Shown here: in pieces, positions 7,191 through 17,800 of the stretch
Position numbering within the stretch: the first letter of the stretch is position 1
How the letters are laid out: the number at the start of each line of letters is the position of its first letter
Origin: an uncultured Eubacteriales bacterium
GTDB lineage: Bacteria > Bacillota > Clostridia > Christensenellales > Borkfalkiaceae
Assembly: GCA_949745625.1 (NCBI GenBank)
Contig: CATJZR010000167.1
Span: 1-24,525, forward strand
Direction of reading: 5' to 3'
Length of the DNA: 24,525 nucleotides
Program-made: the position numbers and the translations under genes
Notes under the pieces: model-generated
The model's input: the letters and a program-made list of their open reading frames with translations, nothing else
Database searches by the model: none
Told to the model about the DNA's origin: nothing

Positions 7191-8198
7191 ATGCTTAAAT
7201 ATATAGTTAAAAGATTATTGATTTCGGTGCTAATTCTCTTCGGCGTTTCGCTGATAATTTATTCGCTGGTAAGATGTATGCCCACCGACTACATAGACAT
7301 TAAATACGGCGAGCAGGCAAGCACCAACGGCGCCGTTGCCGAGCGTATCGAGGAATTCAAGAGAATTTACGGTATAGCGGATAACTCGTTCGGCGGAATT
7401 ATAAAGGGCTACTTCGGCTGGCTGGGCAATCTGCTTCAAGGCAACCTCGGCGAGTCGTTCAAGTACGAAAAACCCGTAGGCACGGTAATTGCGGAAAATA
7501 TGTGGATTTCGTTCGGCATAGCGCTGTTCGCAACCGTATTGCAGTTTTTAATCGCAATTCCCCTCGGCATAACCAGCGCGACGCACCAGTACTCGGCAAG
7601 AGACTATACGGTCACCGTGCTGACTATGATTGGGCTTTCGCTGCCCACGTACTTTTTCGCGGCTATATGTATAAAGCTGTTCGCGGTCGACCTCGGCTGG
7701 CTACCCGCCAACGGACTCGTTTACGGCGGTAAAATTTACGAGGATACGTTTGCGGGCGCAATGGAAAAGTTCGGCGATATGTCGGTGCATCTCATAATGC
7801 CGATACTCGTCAGCGTAATACTTTCGCTCGGCGGGCTTATGCGCTATACGCGTACGAATATGTTGGAGGTGCTCAATTCCGACTATATCCGCACCGCGCG
7901 CGCAAAGGGACTGGGCGAGAGAAACGTCATATACAAGCACGCGTTCAGAAATACGCTTATACCCCTTGCCACGCTGCTTGCGGGCATACTTCCCGGACTT
8001 TTCGGCGGTATGCTTATAACCGAGCAGGTGTTTGGTATCCCCGGTATAGGCAACCTCGCCTATACCGCGCTGAGAGAAGGCGATATACCGTTCATAATGG
8101 GCTACAATATGTTCCTTGCGGTGCTTACCGTAATAGGCACGCTGCTGTCGGATATTATGTATTCGATAGTCGACCCCCGCGTCAAGCTGGCGAAATAA
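7191..8198 (+). CDS. oppB: Oligopeptide ABC transporter permease, OppB/DppB type
   Basis: A 335-aa integral membrane subunit that would form half of the peptide channel. The N-terminus (MLKYIVKRLLISVLILFGVSL) is the typical first membrane span. An extracytoplasmic segment of about 75 residues follows, then the BPD_transp_1 domain from about residue 100. The EAA cytoplasmic loop that docks the ATPase (RTARAKGLGERNVIYKHAFRN) is at 234-254, and the C-terminus has the family ending DIMYSIVDPRVKLAK. The ATG at 7191 gives the family N-terminus. A TTG further upstream (7149) would add 14 odd residues encoded by the hairpin and is unlikely. No Shine-Dalgarno sequence precedes the ATG: the nearest bases are A-rich and the hairpin lies just before them. 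Ends 10 nt before oppC. Confidence 0.93.
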   Translation: MLKYIVKRLLISVLILFGVSLIIYSLVRCMPTDYIDIKYGEQASTNGAVAERIEEFKRIYGIADNSFGGIIKGYFGWLGNLLQGNLGESFKYEKPVGTVIAENMWISFGIALFATVLQFLIAIPLGITSATHQYSARDYTVTVLTMIGLSLPTYFFAAICIKLFAVDLGWLPANGLVYGGKIYEDTFAGAMEKFGDMSVHLIMPILVSVILSLGGLMRYTRTNMLEVLNSDYIRTARAKGLGERNVIYKHAFRNTLIPLATLLAGILPGLFGGMLITEQVFGIPGIGNLAYTALREGDIPFIMGYNMFLAVLTVIGTLLSDIMYSIVDPRVKLAK

Positions 8199-8208
8199 GG
8201 AGAAGGAT

Positions 8209-9363
8209 ATGTCTGAAGAACTTAATAACGAATTTCCCGAAACCTGCGACGCGGAGATTGTATCAAAGATAGAAGAGCAGCTGCTTCCCATAATGAAGCA
8301 GCCCAAGAAAAAGGCCAAGGCGGTTAAGCCTGCCGAGCCTGAAATGACCAAGGAAGAGATAGCCGCCGCGCAGGCGGAAATGCACGACACCTACAAGGAA
8401 ATGAGCCCGCTGCGGCTTGTGACGCGCAGGTTCTTCCGCTCGCGACTTTCGATTGTAGGACTGGTAATGATAGTGGCGCTGTTCCTTTTCTCGTATATGG
8501 GTCCCGTAGTCTACAACAGATGGGGCGAGGGCGAGATAGACACCAACGGCTTAGTTACTTCTACGCAGACGATAGTGCTCGAAGACGGCACGGTAATAGA
8601 GGAGGTCTACGAATACGACAGGGGCATAAATATGTACGCGCCCCCCGGCGGCGAACACATTTTCGGCACCGACGACAAGGGCATGGACGTATTTACGCGA
8701 CTTATGTACGGCGGCAGAATATCGCTTATGATAGGCTTTATAGTCGTCATACTCGAAACGCTGATAGGCGTGCTGCTCGGCGGACTTGCGGGCTACTTCG
8801 GCGGCTGGGTAGACAGCATTATAATGCGAATAGTCGATATATTCAACTGTATACCGACGCTGCCCATACTTCTTATTGCCTCGGCAATAATAGACGGCTG
8901 GATTGAAAAGGGCTCTATCCGCCCCGAGGACCAGATTTACGTGCTTATGATAATAATAACCGTGTTCAGTTGGAGCGGAGTCGCCCGACTGGTGCGCGGA
9001 CAGATACTGTCGCTGAGAGAGCAGGAATTTATCACCGCGACCGAGGTTATGGGCTTGCCCACCTGGCGGAGAATAGCAAAACACCTGATACCCAACGTAA
9101 TGCCCCAGCTAATCGTTTCCATGACCTTGGGGCTGGGAAGCGTAATTCTTTACGAATCGACGCTGAGCTATCTGGGACTTGGCGTTCAGCTTCCGCACGC
9201 GGCGTGGGGAACTATGATTTCCCTCGTAAACAAGGAAGGCGTGCTGCAAAACTATCCCTTCGTATGGCTGCCCGCGGGTATTCTAATCGTAATAGCCGTA
9301 CTCGGGTTCAACTTCGTCGGCGACGGACTGCGCGACGCGATGGACCCCAAAGCAAGAAAGTAG
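8209..9363 (+). CDS. oppC: Oligopeptide ABC transporter permease, OppC/DppC type
   Basis: The partner permease of OppB, 384 aa. Residues 1-65 form an unusually long, charged, lysine/glutamate-rich cytoplasmic extension. The family pattern then starts: the first membrane span at about 81-97, an external loop, the GEHIFGTDDKGMDVFTRLMY region (148-167), and the transmembrane domain with the EAA loop (FITATEVMGLPTWRRIAKHL, about 274-293). It ends with FNFVGDGLRDAMDPKARK, the usual OppC C-terminus. AAGGAG (8197-8202) overlaps the oppB stop codon, so the two permeases are probably translated in step. The stop is TAG, 10 nt before oppD. Confidence 0.93.
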   Translation: MSEELNNEFPETCDAEIVSKIEEQLLPIMKQPKKKAKAVKPAEPEMTKEEIAAAQAEMHDTYKEMSPLRLVTRRFFRSRLSIVGLVMIVALFLFSYMGPVVYNRWGEGEIDTNGLVTSTQTIVLEDGTVIEEVYEYDRGINMYAPPGGEHIFGTDDKGMDVFTRLMYGGRISLMIGFIVVILETLIGVLLGGLAGYFGGWVDSIIMRIVDIFNCIPTLPILLIASAIIDGWIEKGSIRPEDQIYVLMIIITVFSWSGVARLVRGQILSLREQEFITATEVMGLPTWRRIAKHLIPNVMPQLIVSMTLGLGSVILYESTLSYLGLGVQLPHAAWGTMISLVNKEGVLQNYPFVWLPAGILIVIAVLGFNFVGDGLRDAMDPKARK

Positions 9364-9373
9364 GAAGCTTTTT

Positions 9374-10555
9374 ATGGCAAAGAAAGACACCAACTATATA
9401 TCGATTAAAGAGAGCCGCGCCATATTGAAACACAATATGAAGCAGATGAAGTATTACGAAAAGCTTAAACGCAGAAAGGTTGCGGAAAGCGAATACACTG
9501 CCGTAATGCGCGACGAAAACAACATAATAGAAATAGACGGGCTGGAAACATGCTTCTTTACGGATAACGGTACGGTAATGTCGGTAAACGGCGTTTCGTT
9601 CGATATTCCAAAGAACAAGATTGTCGGCGTAGTCGGCGAAAGCGGCTGCGGCAAGAGCGTTACATCGTTTTCTATAATGCAGCTTGTTCAGGCGCCTCAG
9701 GGTCAGGTAACGGGCGGACACATCAGGTTTAACACCGATACGCTCGGTTATGACGAGGAGGGCAAAAAGCTTGCCTACGACATAGCAAAAATGCCTACCG
9801 AGCAGATGCATAAAATCCGCGGCAAAGACATCACTATGATATTTCAGGAGCCGATGACCTCGCTGAACCCAGTGTTCACGATTGGCTATCAGCTTGACGA
9901 GGTTTCCCTGTTGCACACCGCTGGCATTTCAAAAGAGGATGCAAAGAAGAAGAGCCTTGAAATGCTTGACAAGGTAGGTATATCCATTCCCGAACGCGTC
10001 TACAAATCGTACCCGCACGAGCTGTCTGGCGGTATGAGGCAGAGGGTTATGATAGCGATGGCGCTTGCGGGCAACCCCAAGCTGATTATAGCGGACGAAC
10101 CCACTACCGCGCTGGACGTTACCATTCAGGCGCAGATATTAGAGCTTTTGAAGACGCTGCAAAAAGAGCAGGGCTGTTCGATTATGCTCATCACGCACGA
10201 CCTCGGCGTAATTGCGGAAATGGCTGACGAAGTCGTCGTAATGTATGCGGGCAGAGTTATCGAAAAGGGAACGGCGCAGGATATATTCCACCGCCCGCTT
10301 CATCCCTATACGATAGGGTTGCAAAAGAGCAAGCCGCTTATCACGTCTTCCTCGCACGAGCCGCTGTATTCTATCCCCGGACAGGTGCCTAACCCTATCA
10401 ATCTGCCCGACAGATGCTATTTCTGGAACAGATGCGATAAGTGTCATTCAAAGTGTATGCAGAAATATCCGCCCGAAACTAAAATAAGCGATACGCACTA
10501 CGTTTCGTGCTATCTTCACGAGGAAGGAGGGAAAAAATGCAGGACGAAGAAATAA
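9374..10555 (+). CDS. oppD: Oligopeptide ABC transporter ATP-binding protein, OppD/DppD type
   Basis: One of the two cytoplasmic ATPases that would power peptide import, 393 aa. All motor motifs are present: Walker A GESGCGKS (88-95), Q-loop Gln158 in FQEPMTSLNP, signature LSGGMRQR (217-224), Walker B LIIADEP (237-243) and switch His275. The oligopeptide-type C-terminal domain carries Cys348, Cys354, Cys357, Cys361 and Cys379, a pattern linked to a [4Fe-4S] cluster in some OppD/DppD proteins. The first 45 or so residues are a basic, helical extension not needed for the ATPase fold. The ribosome site AGGAAG lies just after the oppC stop. The end overlaps the start of oppF by 19 nt, indicating coupled synthesis of the two ATPases. 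Confidence 0.94.
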   Translation: MAKKDTNYISIKESRAILKHNMKQMKYYEKLKRRKVAESEYTAVMRDENNIIEIDGLETCFFTDNGTVMSVNGVSFDIPKNKIVGVVGESGCGKSVTSFSIMQLVQAPQGQVTGGHIRFNTDTLGYDEEGKKLAYDIAKMPTEQMHKIRGKDITMIFQEPMTSLNPVFTIGYQLDEVSLLHTAGISKEDAKKKSLEMLDKVGISIPERVYKSYPHELSGGMRQRVMIAMALAGNPKLIIADEPTTALDVTIQAQILELLKTLQKEQGCSIMLITHDLGVIAEMADEVVVMYAGRVIEKGTAQDIFHRPLHPYTIGLQKSKPLITSSSHEPLYSIPGQVPNPINLPDRCYFWNRCDKCHSKCMQKYPPETKISDTHYVSCYLHEEGGKKCRTKK

Positions 10556-11667
10556 TGACGCCTTCCCCCGACGAAAGCGGATACATACTCGAGGTGGAAA
10601 ATCTGAACAAGGTTTTCCCCATCACAAAAAATATACTCGGTAAGCCCACCTCGGTTCTCAAAGCCGTAAATAACGTCAGCTTTAAGATAAAGGCGGGCAC
10701 TACGATAGGCGTCGTGGGTGAATCCGGCTGCGGAAAGACGACGCTGGGCAGAACGATATTGAAGCTTTACGACCCCGACGGCGGGCGAATAATCTTCAAC
10801 GGCGACGATATAACCAGGCTGAACAGAAAAAAGATGCGCAAATACCGCACTCAAATTCAGCTTATATTTCAGGACCCGTATTCCAGTCTGCCGCCCAGAA
10901 TGACGGTCGGCGGAATAATAGGCGAGGCGGTAAAGGTACACAAGATAGTGCCCAAGACCGAACATTCCGATTACGTGCGCGCGATAATGGCGCAGTGCGG
11001 TCTGCGTCCGCAGTTTTACGACAGATACCCGCACGAGTTTTCGGGCGGTCAGCGTCAGAGAATTTGTATAGCGCGTGCGCTTGCGGTCAAGCCGCAGCTT
11101 ATCGTCTGCGACGAGCCCGTGTCCGCGCTGGACGTTTCCATTCAGGCGCAGATTATCAACCTTTTAAAGGATTTGCAGGAAAAAATGGGGCTGACTTACG
11201 TGTTCATTTCGCACGATTTGTCGGTAGTTAAATATATTACGGACCAGATACTTGTAATGTATCTCGGCAACGTGATGGAGCTTGCCGAAACAGACGAGGT
11301 GTTCGCCAATCCGCTTCATCCGTATACGCAGGCGCTGTTTTCCGCGGTGCCCGTTCCCGACCCCGACGTAAAGATGGATAGGGTGATGCTCGAAGGCGAC
11401 ATCCCTTCGCCGGTAAATCCCCCCAAGGGCTGTAAATTTCACACCCGCTGCTCGAAGTGTATGGCGGCGTGCAGGTATATAGAACCAAAGTATATCGAAG
11501 CCAAGCCCGACCATTTCGTGGCGTGCCACCTCTATGACGGAGAGGTTATGAAAAACTTAAAGCAGTGCGAAGAGGAATGGAATCGCATCTGCCTCGAAGA
11601 AGAAGAGAAAAAGGCTGCCGAAAGTGAAAAAAGAAAATTCCCGTTCTTCGGAAAAAGAAAAAACTGA
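10537..11667 (+). CDS. oppF: Oligopeptide ABC transporter ATP-binding protein, OppF/DppF type
   Basis: The second ATPase of the importer, 376 aa from this start. Motifs: Walker A GESGCGKT (61-68), Q-loop Gln112 in FQDPYSSLPP, signature FSGGQRQR (168-175), Walker B LIVCDEP (188-194) and His226. The C-terminal oligopeptide domain contains Cys299, Cys305, Cys308, Cys312 and Cys330, spaced as in OppD. The final 40 or so residues are a charged Glu/Lys tail ending FPFFGKRKN, longer than usual. An earlier in-frame codon at 10507 exists, but the ATG at 10537 has an excellent AGGAGGG site 5 nt upstream and gives a normal N-terminus. It overlaps oppD by 19 nt, and its own end is overlapped by the next small gene by 44 nt. 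Confidence 0.93.
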   Translation: MQDEEIMTPSPDESGYILEVENLNKVFPITKNILGKPTSVLKAVNNVSFKIKAGTTIGVVGESGCGKTTLGRTILKLYDPDGGRIIFNGDDITRLNRKKMRKYRTQIQLIFQDPYSSLPPRMTVGGIIGEAVKVHKIVPKTEHSDYVRAIMAQCGLRPQFYDRYPHEFSGGQRQRICIARALAVKPQLIVCDEPVSALDVSIQAQIINLLKDLQEKMGLTYVFISHDLSVVKYITDQILVMYLGNVMELAETDEVFANPLHPYTQALFSAVPVPDPDVKMDRVMLEGDIPSPVNPPKGCKFHTRCSKCMAACRYIEPKYIEAKPDHFVACHLYDGEVMKNLKQCEEEWNRICLEEEEKKAAESEKRKFPFFGKRKN

Positions 11668-11884
11668 ATTTGTTGACGACGGCAGAACCGTATACGATAT
11701 GAGCGGGCTTGAAGACATGCACCGCACCGGTCCGCGCCGTGAAAAGAAAGAGAGTATAAGCGTTACGCGCAAGGAAAGGCGCGCGCTGATACGCGCGGCG
11801 TTCGCGCGCTACGCGCCTGTATTCTTAGGCGTGCTGGTGTGCTTCACGCTGGCGGCGCTTCTCATATACTTTTGGCTTAAATAA
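11624..11884 (+). CDS. Small single-span membrane protein of unknown function
   Basis: An 86-aa protein that I do not recognise. The first 60 or so residues are hydrophilic and very basic towards the end (RREKKE, RKERRALIR). One membrane span follows (about 64-85, APVFLGVLVCFTLAALLIYFW), with only one residue after it. The positive-inside rule puts the N-terminal part in the cytoplasm. The GTG start at 11624 gives a 44-nt overlap with oppF in another frame. An ATG at 11699 would give a shorter 61-aa protein that keeps the span. The ribosome site for the GTG is poor. It sits between the transporter and the giant protease gene (13 nt gap), so a role linked to either is plausible but unproven. 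The clean hydrophobic segment in a tight operon argues that it is real. Confidence 0.65.
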   Translation: MKKENSRSSEKEKTEFVDDGRTVYDMSGLEDMHRTGPRREKKESISVTRKERRALIRAAFARYAPVFLGVLVCFTLAALLIYFWLK

Positions 11885-11897
11885 AATGGAGTAGAAA

Positions 11898-14800
11898 ATG
11901 TTAAAGAAAATTGTTGCGGTTGTTATGACCGCTATGATGGCGGTCAGTTTTACCGCCTGCGGCGACGGCGAAAAGCCGACCGATAAAGAGGAAGCCTCCG
12001 GCGGGCTTGCATCCGACAAAATAGAGCTTTTAAAGCAGGATACCCGCCTGACGCAGGACCAGCAGCTTTCGCGTATCAAGGCGAAAAAGCTTATTGAAAA
12101 CAACGGCTATTCCGACGGCGACGATGTAACTATAATGGTAACTCTTCCGTCCAACTCGCTTGTTGACAGCTTCAACGGCGGCGCTTACGCGTCGTACGGC
12201 ACGGTTGCGGAATACGCTGTCAGTCCTTCGGGAGAGGTGGAGGCGCAGTCTATCGCTTTAAAGCAGCGCAGACTTATAGCCGAGCTTTCGTCAAAGGGAC
12301 TTATCAAATCAGTAGAGCATAGGTATAAGACGGTGGCTAACGCGATAGCCGTTACCGCGTCTTACGGCAATATAGAAAAGATAGCTTCTCTTGCTTCGGT
12401 TGAAAACGTCGTTCTCTGCGACACCTACAACCGTCCCCAGTCGATACCCGTCGATAAGGTCAACACCATAGTGAACAACGTCGACGTATACGAGACAGGA
12501 ATTTTCAATTCGGGCGTTCTCGATTACACAGGCGACGGCACCGCGGTTGCAATTCTCGACTCGGGCTTTGACTGCTCGCACTCGGTTTTCCAGAACAGCG
12601 AAATTACCAAACCGGTGTTCGACGAGGGAAAAATCTCCTCTCTGCTTAACAATACCAACGCTGCCGGTACTACCGCGGGACTTAGCGTTTCGGACGTTTA
12701 TTACAGCGAAAAAATTCCTTTCAAGTACGATTACGCGGATAAGGACGGCGACGTCTTTCCCTACGACAGCGAGCACGGCACGCACGTCGCGGGCATAATC
12801 GGCGGCTACGATAAAGAGGACAAAGCCGAACGCATTACCGGTGTTGCAATAAACACCCAGCTCGTGCTTATGAAGGTTTTCCCCGACCTCGACGAGGGCG
12901 CGGAAACCGACGATATTCTCGCCGCGTTGGAGGACGCCGCGCTTCTCGGCGTGGACGCGATAAATATGTCGCTCGGCTCGTCCTGCGGATTTGCAAGAGA
13001 GGTCGACAAGGTCTGGACCAACGAGGTCTACGACAACCTTAAAGCAAGCGGCATAAGCGTAATAACGGCGGCAAGCAACAGCTATAGCTCCGGCTTCGGC
13101 GGCGAGCAGGGCAATACCAACATGGTAACAAACCCCGACTCTTCGACGGTAGGCTCGCCCTCGACGTACGAGGCAAGCCTTTCTGTAGCGTCAATCAGCG
13201 GCGTAAAGAGCAGATATTTAATCGGCAACGGCGAGCAGGTGCTGTTCTTCAACGAGTCGAACAATATCGCCGGCGACCCCAACGACTTCGTGAAAGAGCT
13301 CGGCGTGACTGGCAACGGCAGCGTAAGCTTCGAATACGTCACCGTTCCCGGCTCGGGTCTTGCTACAAGCTACGCGGGCATACGCAACGAGATTAAGGGC
13401 AAAATAGCCCTCGTCCGCCGCGGCGACAACACCTTCGAGGAAAAGGCGCAGATTGCAAAGGAATTCGGCGCAATCGGCTGCATTATATACAATAACGTAG
13501 ACGGCGAAATTCTTATGTCTATGGGCAAGAGCGACCATATCCCGACGATTTCCATATCCAAGGACGACGGCGTCAGGCTTGCCGAAAAGGCGAAGGGTAC
13601 TCTGCAAATCGGCTTAGAGCAGGAGGCGGGACCGTTTATGAGCGACTTTTCAAGCTGGGGTCCGACCCCGTCGCTCGGCATAAAGCCCGAAATTACCGCG
13701 CACGGCGGCAGCATTAAATCTGCCGTTCCCGGAGGCGGCTACGACGAGCTTTCGGGCACCTCGATGGCTTCGCCCAACCTCTGCGGAATAGTAGTGCTTA
13801 TCAGACAGTACTTAAAGGATACCTACCCCGATTTGTCGGCAGTGGAATATTCGCGGCTTTGCAATCAGCTGCTGATGTCCAGCGCGACGATAATCAAAAA
13901 CGAGGAGGGCAACCCCTATTCGCCCAGAAAACAGGGCGCGGGACTTGCAAGCCTGTACAACGCGGTCAACACCAAGGCGATTATCACCGTCGACGGACAG
14001 GACAGACCCAAGTTCGAGCTTGGCGACGACCCTGCGAAGAGCGGCGTATACACGCTTGAATTCGGCGTCAAAAATCTCAGCGCCGATACGCTCAGCTACG
14101 AGGTCGGACTTGACGCAATGACGGAAAGCGTGTCCACCTCGGATAAAAACCACGTTGCAGAAAAGGCGTATATGCTCGGGGGCGAAACCTCGGTCAGCCT
14201 TATTTCGGGCGGCGCAACGCTTTCGGGCACGACCCTGACTTTGCAGGGCGGCGAAACCGCAAAGCTTAAAATAGTTTACAAAATGTCCGGCGAGGACAAA
14301 AAATACATCACCTCGTCATTCCCCTACGGAATGTACGTCGAGGGCTTCGTAAGGCTTACGGCAAAGGACGAGGGAACGGAAATCAGCCTCAACGCGCCCT
14401 ATCTCGCGTTCTTCGGCGACTGGACGGAAGCGCCCATGTTCGACAAGACCTATTACGAGGTGGAGTCGCAGGCTCACGACGGCAGTATAGACGAAGAGGA
14501 CAAATTAAAGGCGGACTACTTCGCAACCACGCCTTACGGCTCGTATTTCTATAATTATATAATACCCCTCGGAACTTATCTGTACGATATAGACACGATG
14601 ACCTACGATGCGATACCCGCCACCGAGGACCATATCGCCGTATCGGATATACTCGGCACGATAGACGGAATTTCTTCGGTCTACGCGGGACTGCTGCGAA
14701 GCGCCAAGGAAATGAACTTCACTATAGTAGACAAGGTTTCGGGCGAGGTTGTCTATTCGCATACCGACTACAACGCGAATAAGGCTCATTCGCTCGGCGG

Positions 14801-17800
14801 CTCGCCTATGCCTTACGCGGACTACCTTAAAATAAGCACGTTGAAGTTAGGACTGGTAAACAACAGACAGTACGAGTTCAAAATGCAGGGCAAGCTCGAT
14901 TACGGTACGGACGGCGGACTTTCAACAAACGTGCGCAACTCGTTCTCGTTCGACTTCTACTGCGACAACGAGGCGCCCATAATCAAGGAAGCCACATACG
15001 AAAAGGTTTACGACAAGACTCTCAAAAAAGACAGGTTCTATATAACCCTGACCATTTACGACAATCAGTACGTTCAGTCGATAAGCCCCGTTGCGTTCAC
15101 CTCGAGTTCGAGCTACGCGCTTTTGACCGACAACCCTATCCCCGTTTACAGTGAGAGGGGCGCGGACAACAAGGTGCGCTTCGAGGTAACCGAATATCTT
15201 GACGCGATATATTCAGACGCTTTAATCGGCAGTGCGCTTGCATTCTCAATCGACGACTACGCGCTCAATTCGAATATATATCTCTGCCAGCTTCCCGGCA
15301 CGCGCGGCGACTTCCGCTTTACCTCGAACGGCAAAGAGAGCGGCAGGCCGCTCAGCGTAATCAACGCATACGTAGGCGACGTGGTCGATTTGACGCAATA
15401 CCTCTACTCGACAGACGCAACGCTCGACAGCGATAAGGACTATCTCAAATACCTCGAATGGACGGCTTACAATACCTCGGTAGTTAAAGCCGACCCCAAG
15501 ACTAAGCAGTTTAAAAACGGCGAGGCAGTCTGCCTCAAAGAGGGCAAGACCCAGATAACCGTTACCGAAAAAATGGACGGCAAACAGGCGACCGTTACTC
15601 TCAACGTCAAGCCCCGCGCAGCGCGGCGTAATGCGGCAAGGGATGCCGCCGATGCCGAGCTTGAAAGTGTAGACTTCATTTACTTCGATACTCTTTTCGC
15701 GTATTCGCGCGCGGCGCAGACCAGCGAGATACAGGACACGGGCGACAGAGTTTACGTATCTGCGCTTAAAGACGGCACTGTCAGCTTCTACCCCGGCGAG
15801 AAGATAAAGCTCAGCTATGCGGTAAAGCCCTGGTATGTCGAGGATAGCCGCGAGTTCGAGTACACGACTTCGAACGACAAGGTCGTCAAGGTCGAGCAGG
15901 ACGGCACCGTGACCGCGCTTAGAGAGGGCACGGCGCAGGTAACTCTGAACGTAAAGGGTTCTAACATAAAGGCGAGAATAAGAATAGTCGTAAAGAGCGA
16001 ATTCGTAATAGAAAACAGAACGCTTATAGCGTATAAGGGACTGGGCGGCGAGGTTGTCATTCCCGACGACGAGGGTATTTTGTACATAGGCTCGTACGCG
16101 TTCTGTCTGTACGATACCGACAGGACGGTAGAATTAGAGGACGACGATTTCGACTCGAATAAAATCCCTTCAATGAACACCTCGGTTACCAGTGTAATAA
16201 TTCCCGCAGGAGTAGAGGACGTGCAGAAATACGCGTTCTACAACTGTTCGGGGTTGAGGTCGGTACAGCTTCCCTCGTCGGTTAAGTTCGTACGCGAGTA
16301 CGCTTTTTACAAGGATGAAAAGCTCACCGATATAAATCTCGGCAACGTAGAGGTTATAGGCGCTCACGCGTTCCAGGGCTGTAAATCGCTGAAAGAGGCT
16401 GACCTGAGAAAATGCTACTCGATAGGCGCAAGCGGCTTCGAGGGCTGCGAAACGCTGACCGCGGTCGACCTTTCGCACCTGAGAAACGCAGCCGAAGAGA
16501 CGCTGAAAAGCGGCAGCAAGGTAGGAAGGACGTTTAAAGACTGCCTTGCGCTTGCTACCATAATTCTCAACGAAAACACCAAGCTCTGCCGCGAAATGTT
16601 CGTAAACACCGCGGTGGAAGAAATAGATATTTACGAAACAATAAGCATACCCGCCTACGCTTTTGCGCGCAGCTCGAAGCTTAAAAGGGTGACGCTGCAC
16701 AGCAGCCTCATTTCTATAGACACGGGCGCTTTCTGCGAATCGCCGCTGCTCGAAACGGTGCGTTTCGGCGGCGGGTTGCAGAAAATAGGCTCGCAGGCTT
16801 TCTACGCAACGGGAATCAAGCAGTTTACGCTTCCCGACTGCGAGGTCGCGATAGGCGAATACGCGTTCGTAAGCTCGCCGTTGACGACGCTCGCACTGCA
16901 AAGCAACACAGTGCTCGCCTCGATAGGCGCATCGGCGTTCGGCGAAACGCAGCTGACGAATTTCACCGTCGGCGCGGACAACGCCAACTACGCAGTGGAC
17001 GGCGGCTCGCTTCTTATATCCAAGGACGGCAAAAGAATAATACTTGCGGCTCAGGGCAAGGACTTCGGCGACTTCGTTATCGACGCAGGCTATGAAGAGA
17101 TAGCTTCTGGCGCGTTCGCGGGCTGCATAATCGGCTCTGTTACGTTCGAAAATCCGGCTATTGCGATAGGCGATTTTGCATTCAACCAGTGCGGTGCGCT
17201 TCAAAGAGCGGTTTTTGCCGAGGTGACATCCAAGGCGTATATCGGCGAAAGAGCCTTCAACGCATGTACCGAGCTTACCGAGGTTATCAACCTCGACAAA
17301 TTCGCAAGCGTGGGCAACTACGCGTTTGCAAATACGGGTCTTAAAACCGTCGTGCTCGGAGAAGGTGCGGTTTACGGAGAGGGAGCTTTCTTCCAGTCGC
17401 AAATCGTCAATGTGACGCTCGGCGAAAATTCGATTTTCGGAATGGGCGCGTTCCAGAACTGTAAGATGCTCACTACGGTAAATATGCCTGCGGGCGGCGG
17501 CGTTCATTTCGGTACGGCGTGCTTCGCAAACGACACTTCGCTTGAGGAAATGGATGCGAGTAAGACCGACGGGGTAATCGAAACGGAGACCTTCTTCGGT
17601 TGTACCTCGCTTCGCGGCGTCAACATCGACGGCGTTACCGAGGTGGGTGCATACGCATTTGCGGATTGCTCCGCGCTTGCAAGCGTGGTAAACGCAATGA
17701 GCGTAAAGACGATAGGCGAAGGCGCGTTTGCGCGTCAGTCCGAAAAGGGCAGCGCGCCTACGTTCAGCAAAATTGCGCTCGATTCCGTGGAAGAGATAGG

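Noticed and set aside
10507..10536. Earlier start codon for OppF
   Set aside because: The ATG at 10537 has a strong AGGAGGG site 5 nt upstream. The earlier codon would place that site inside the coding region and add 10 atypical residues.
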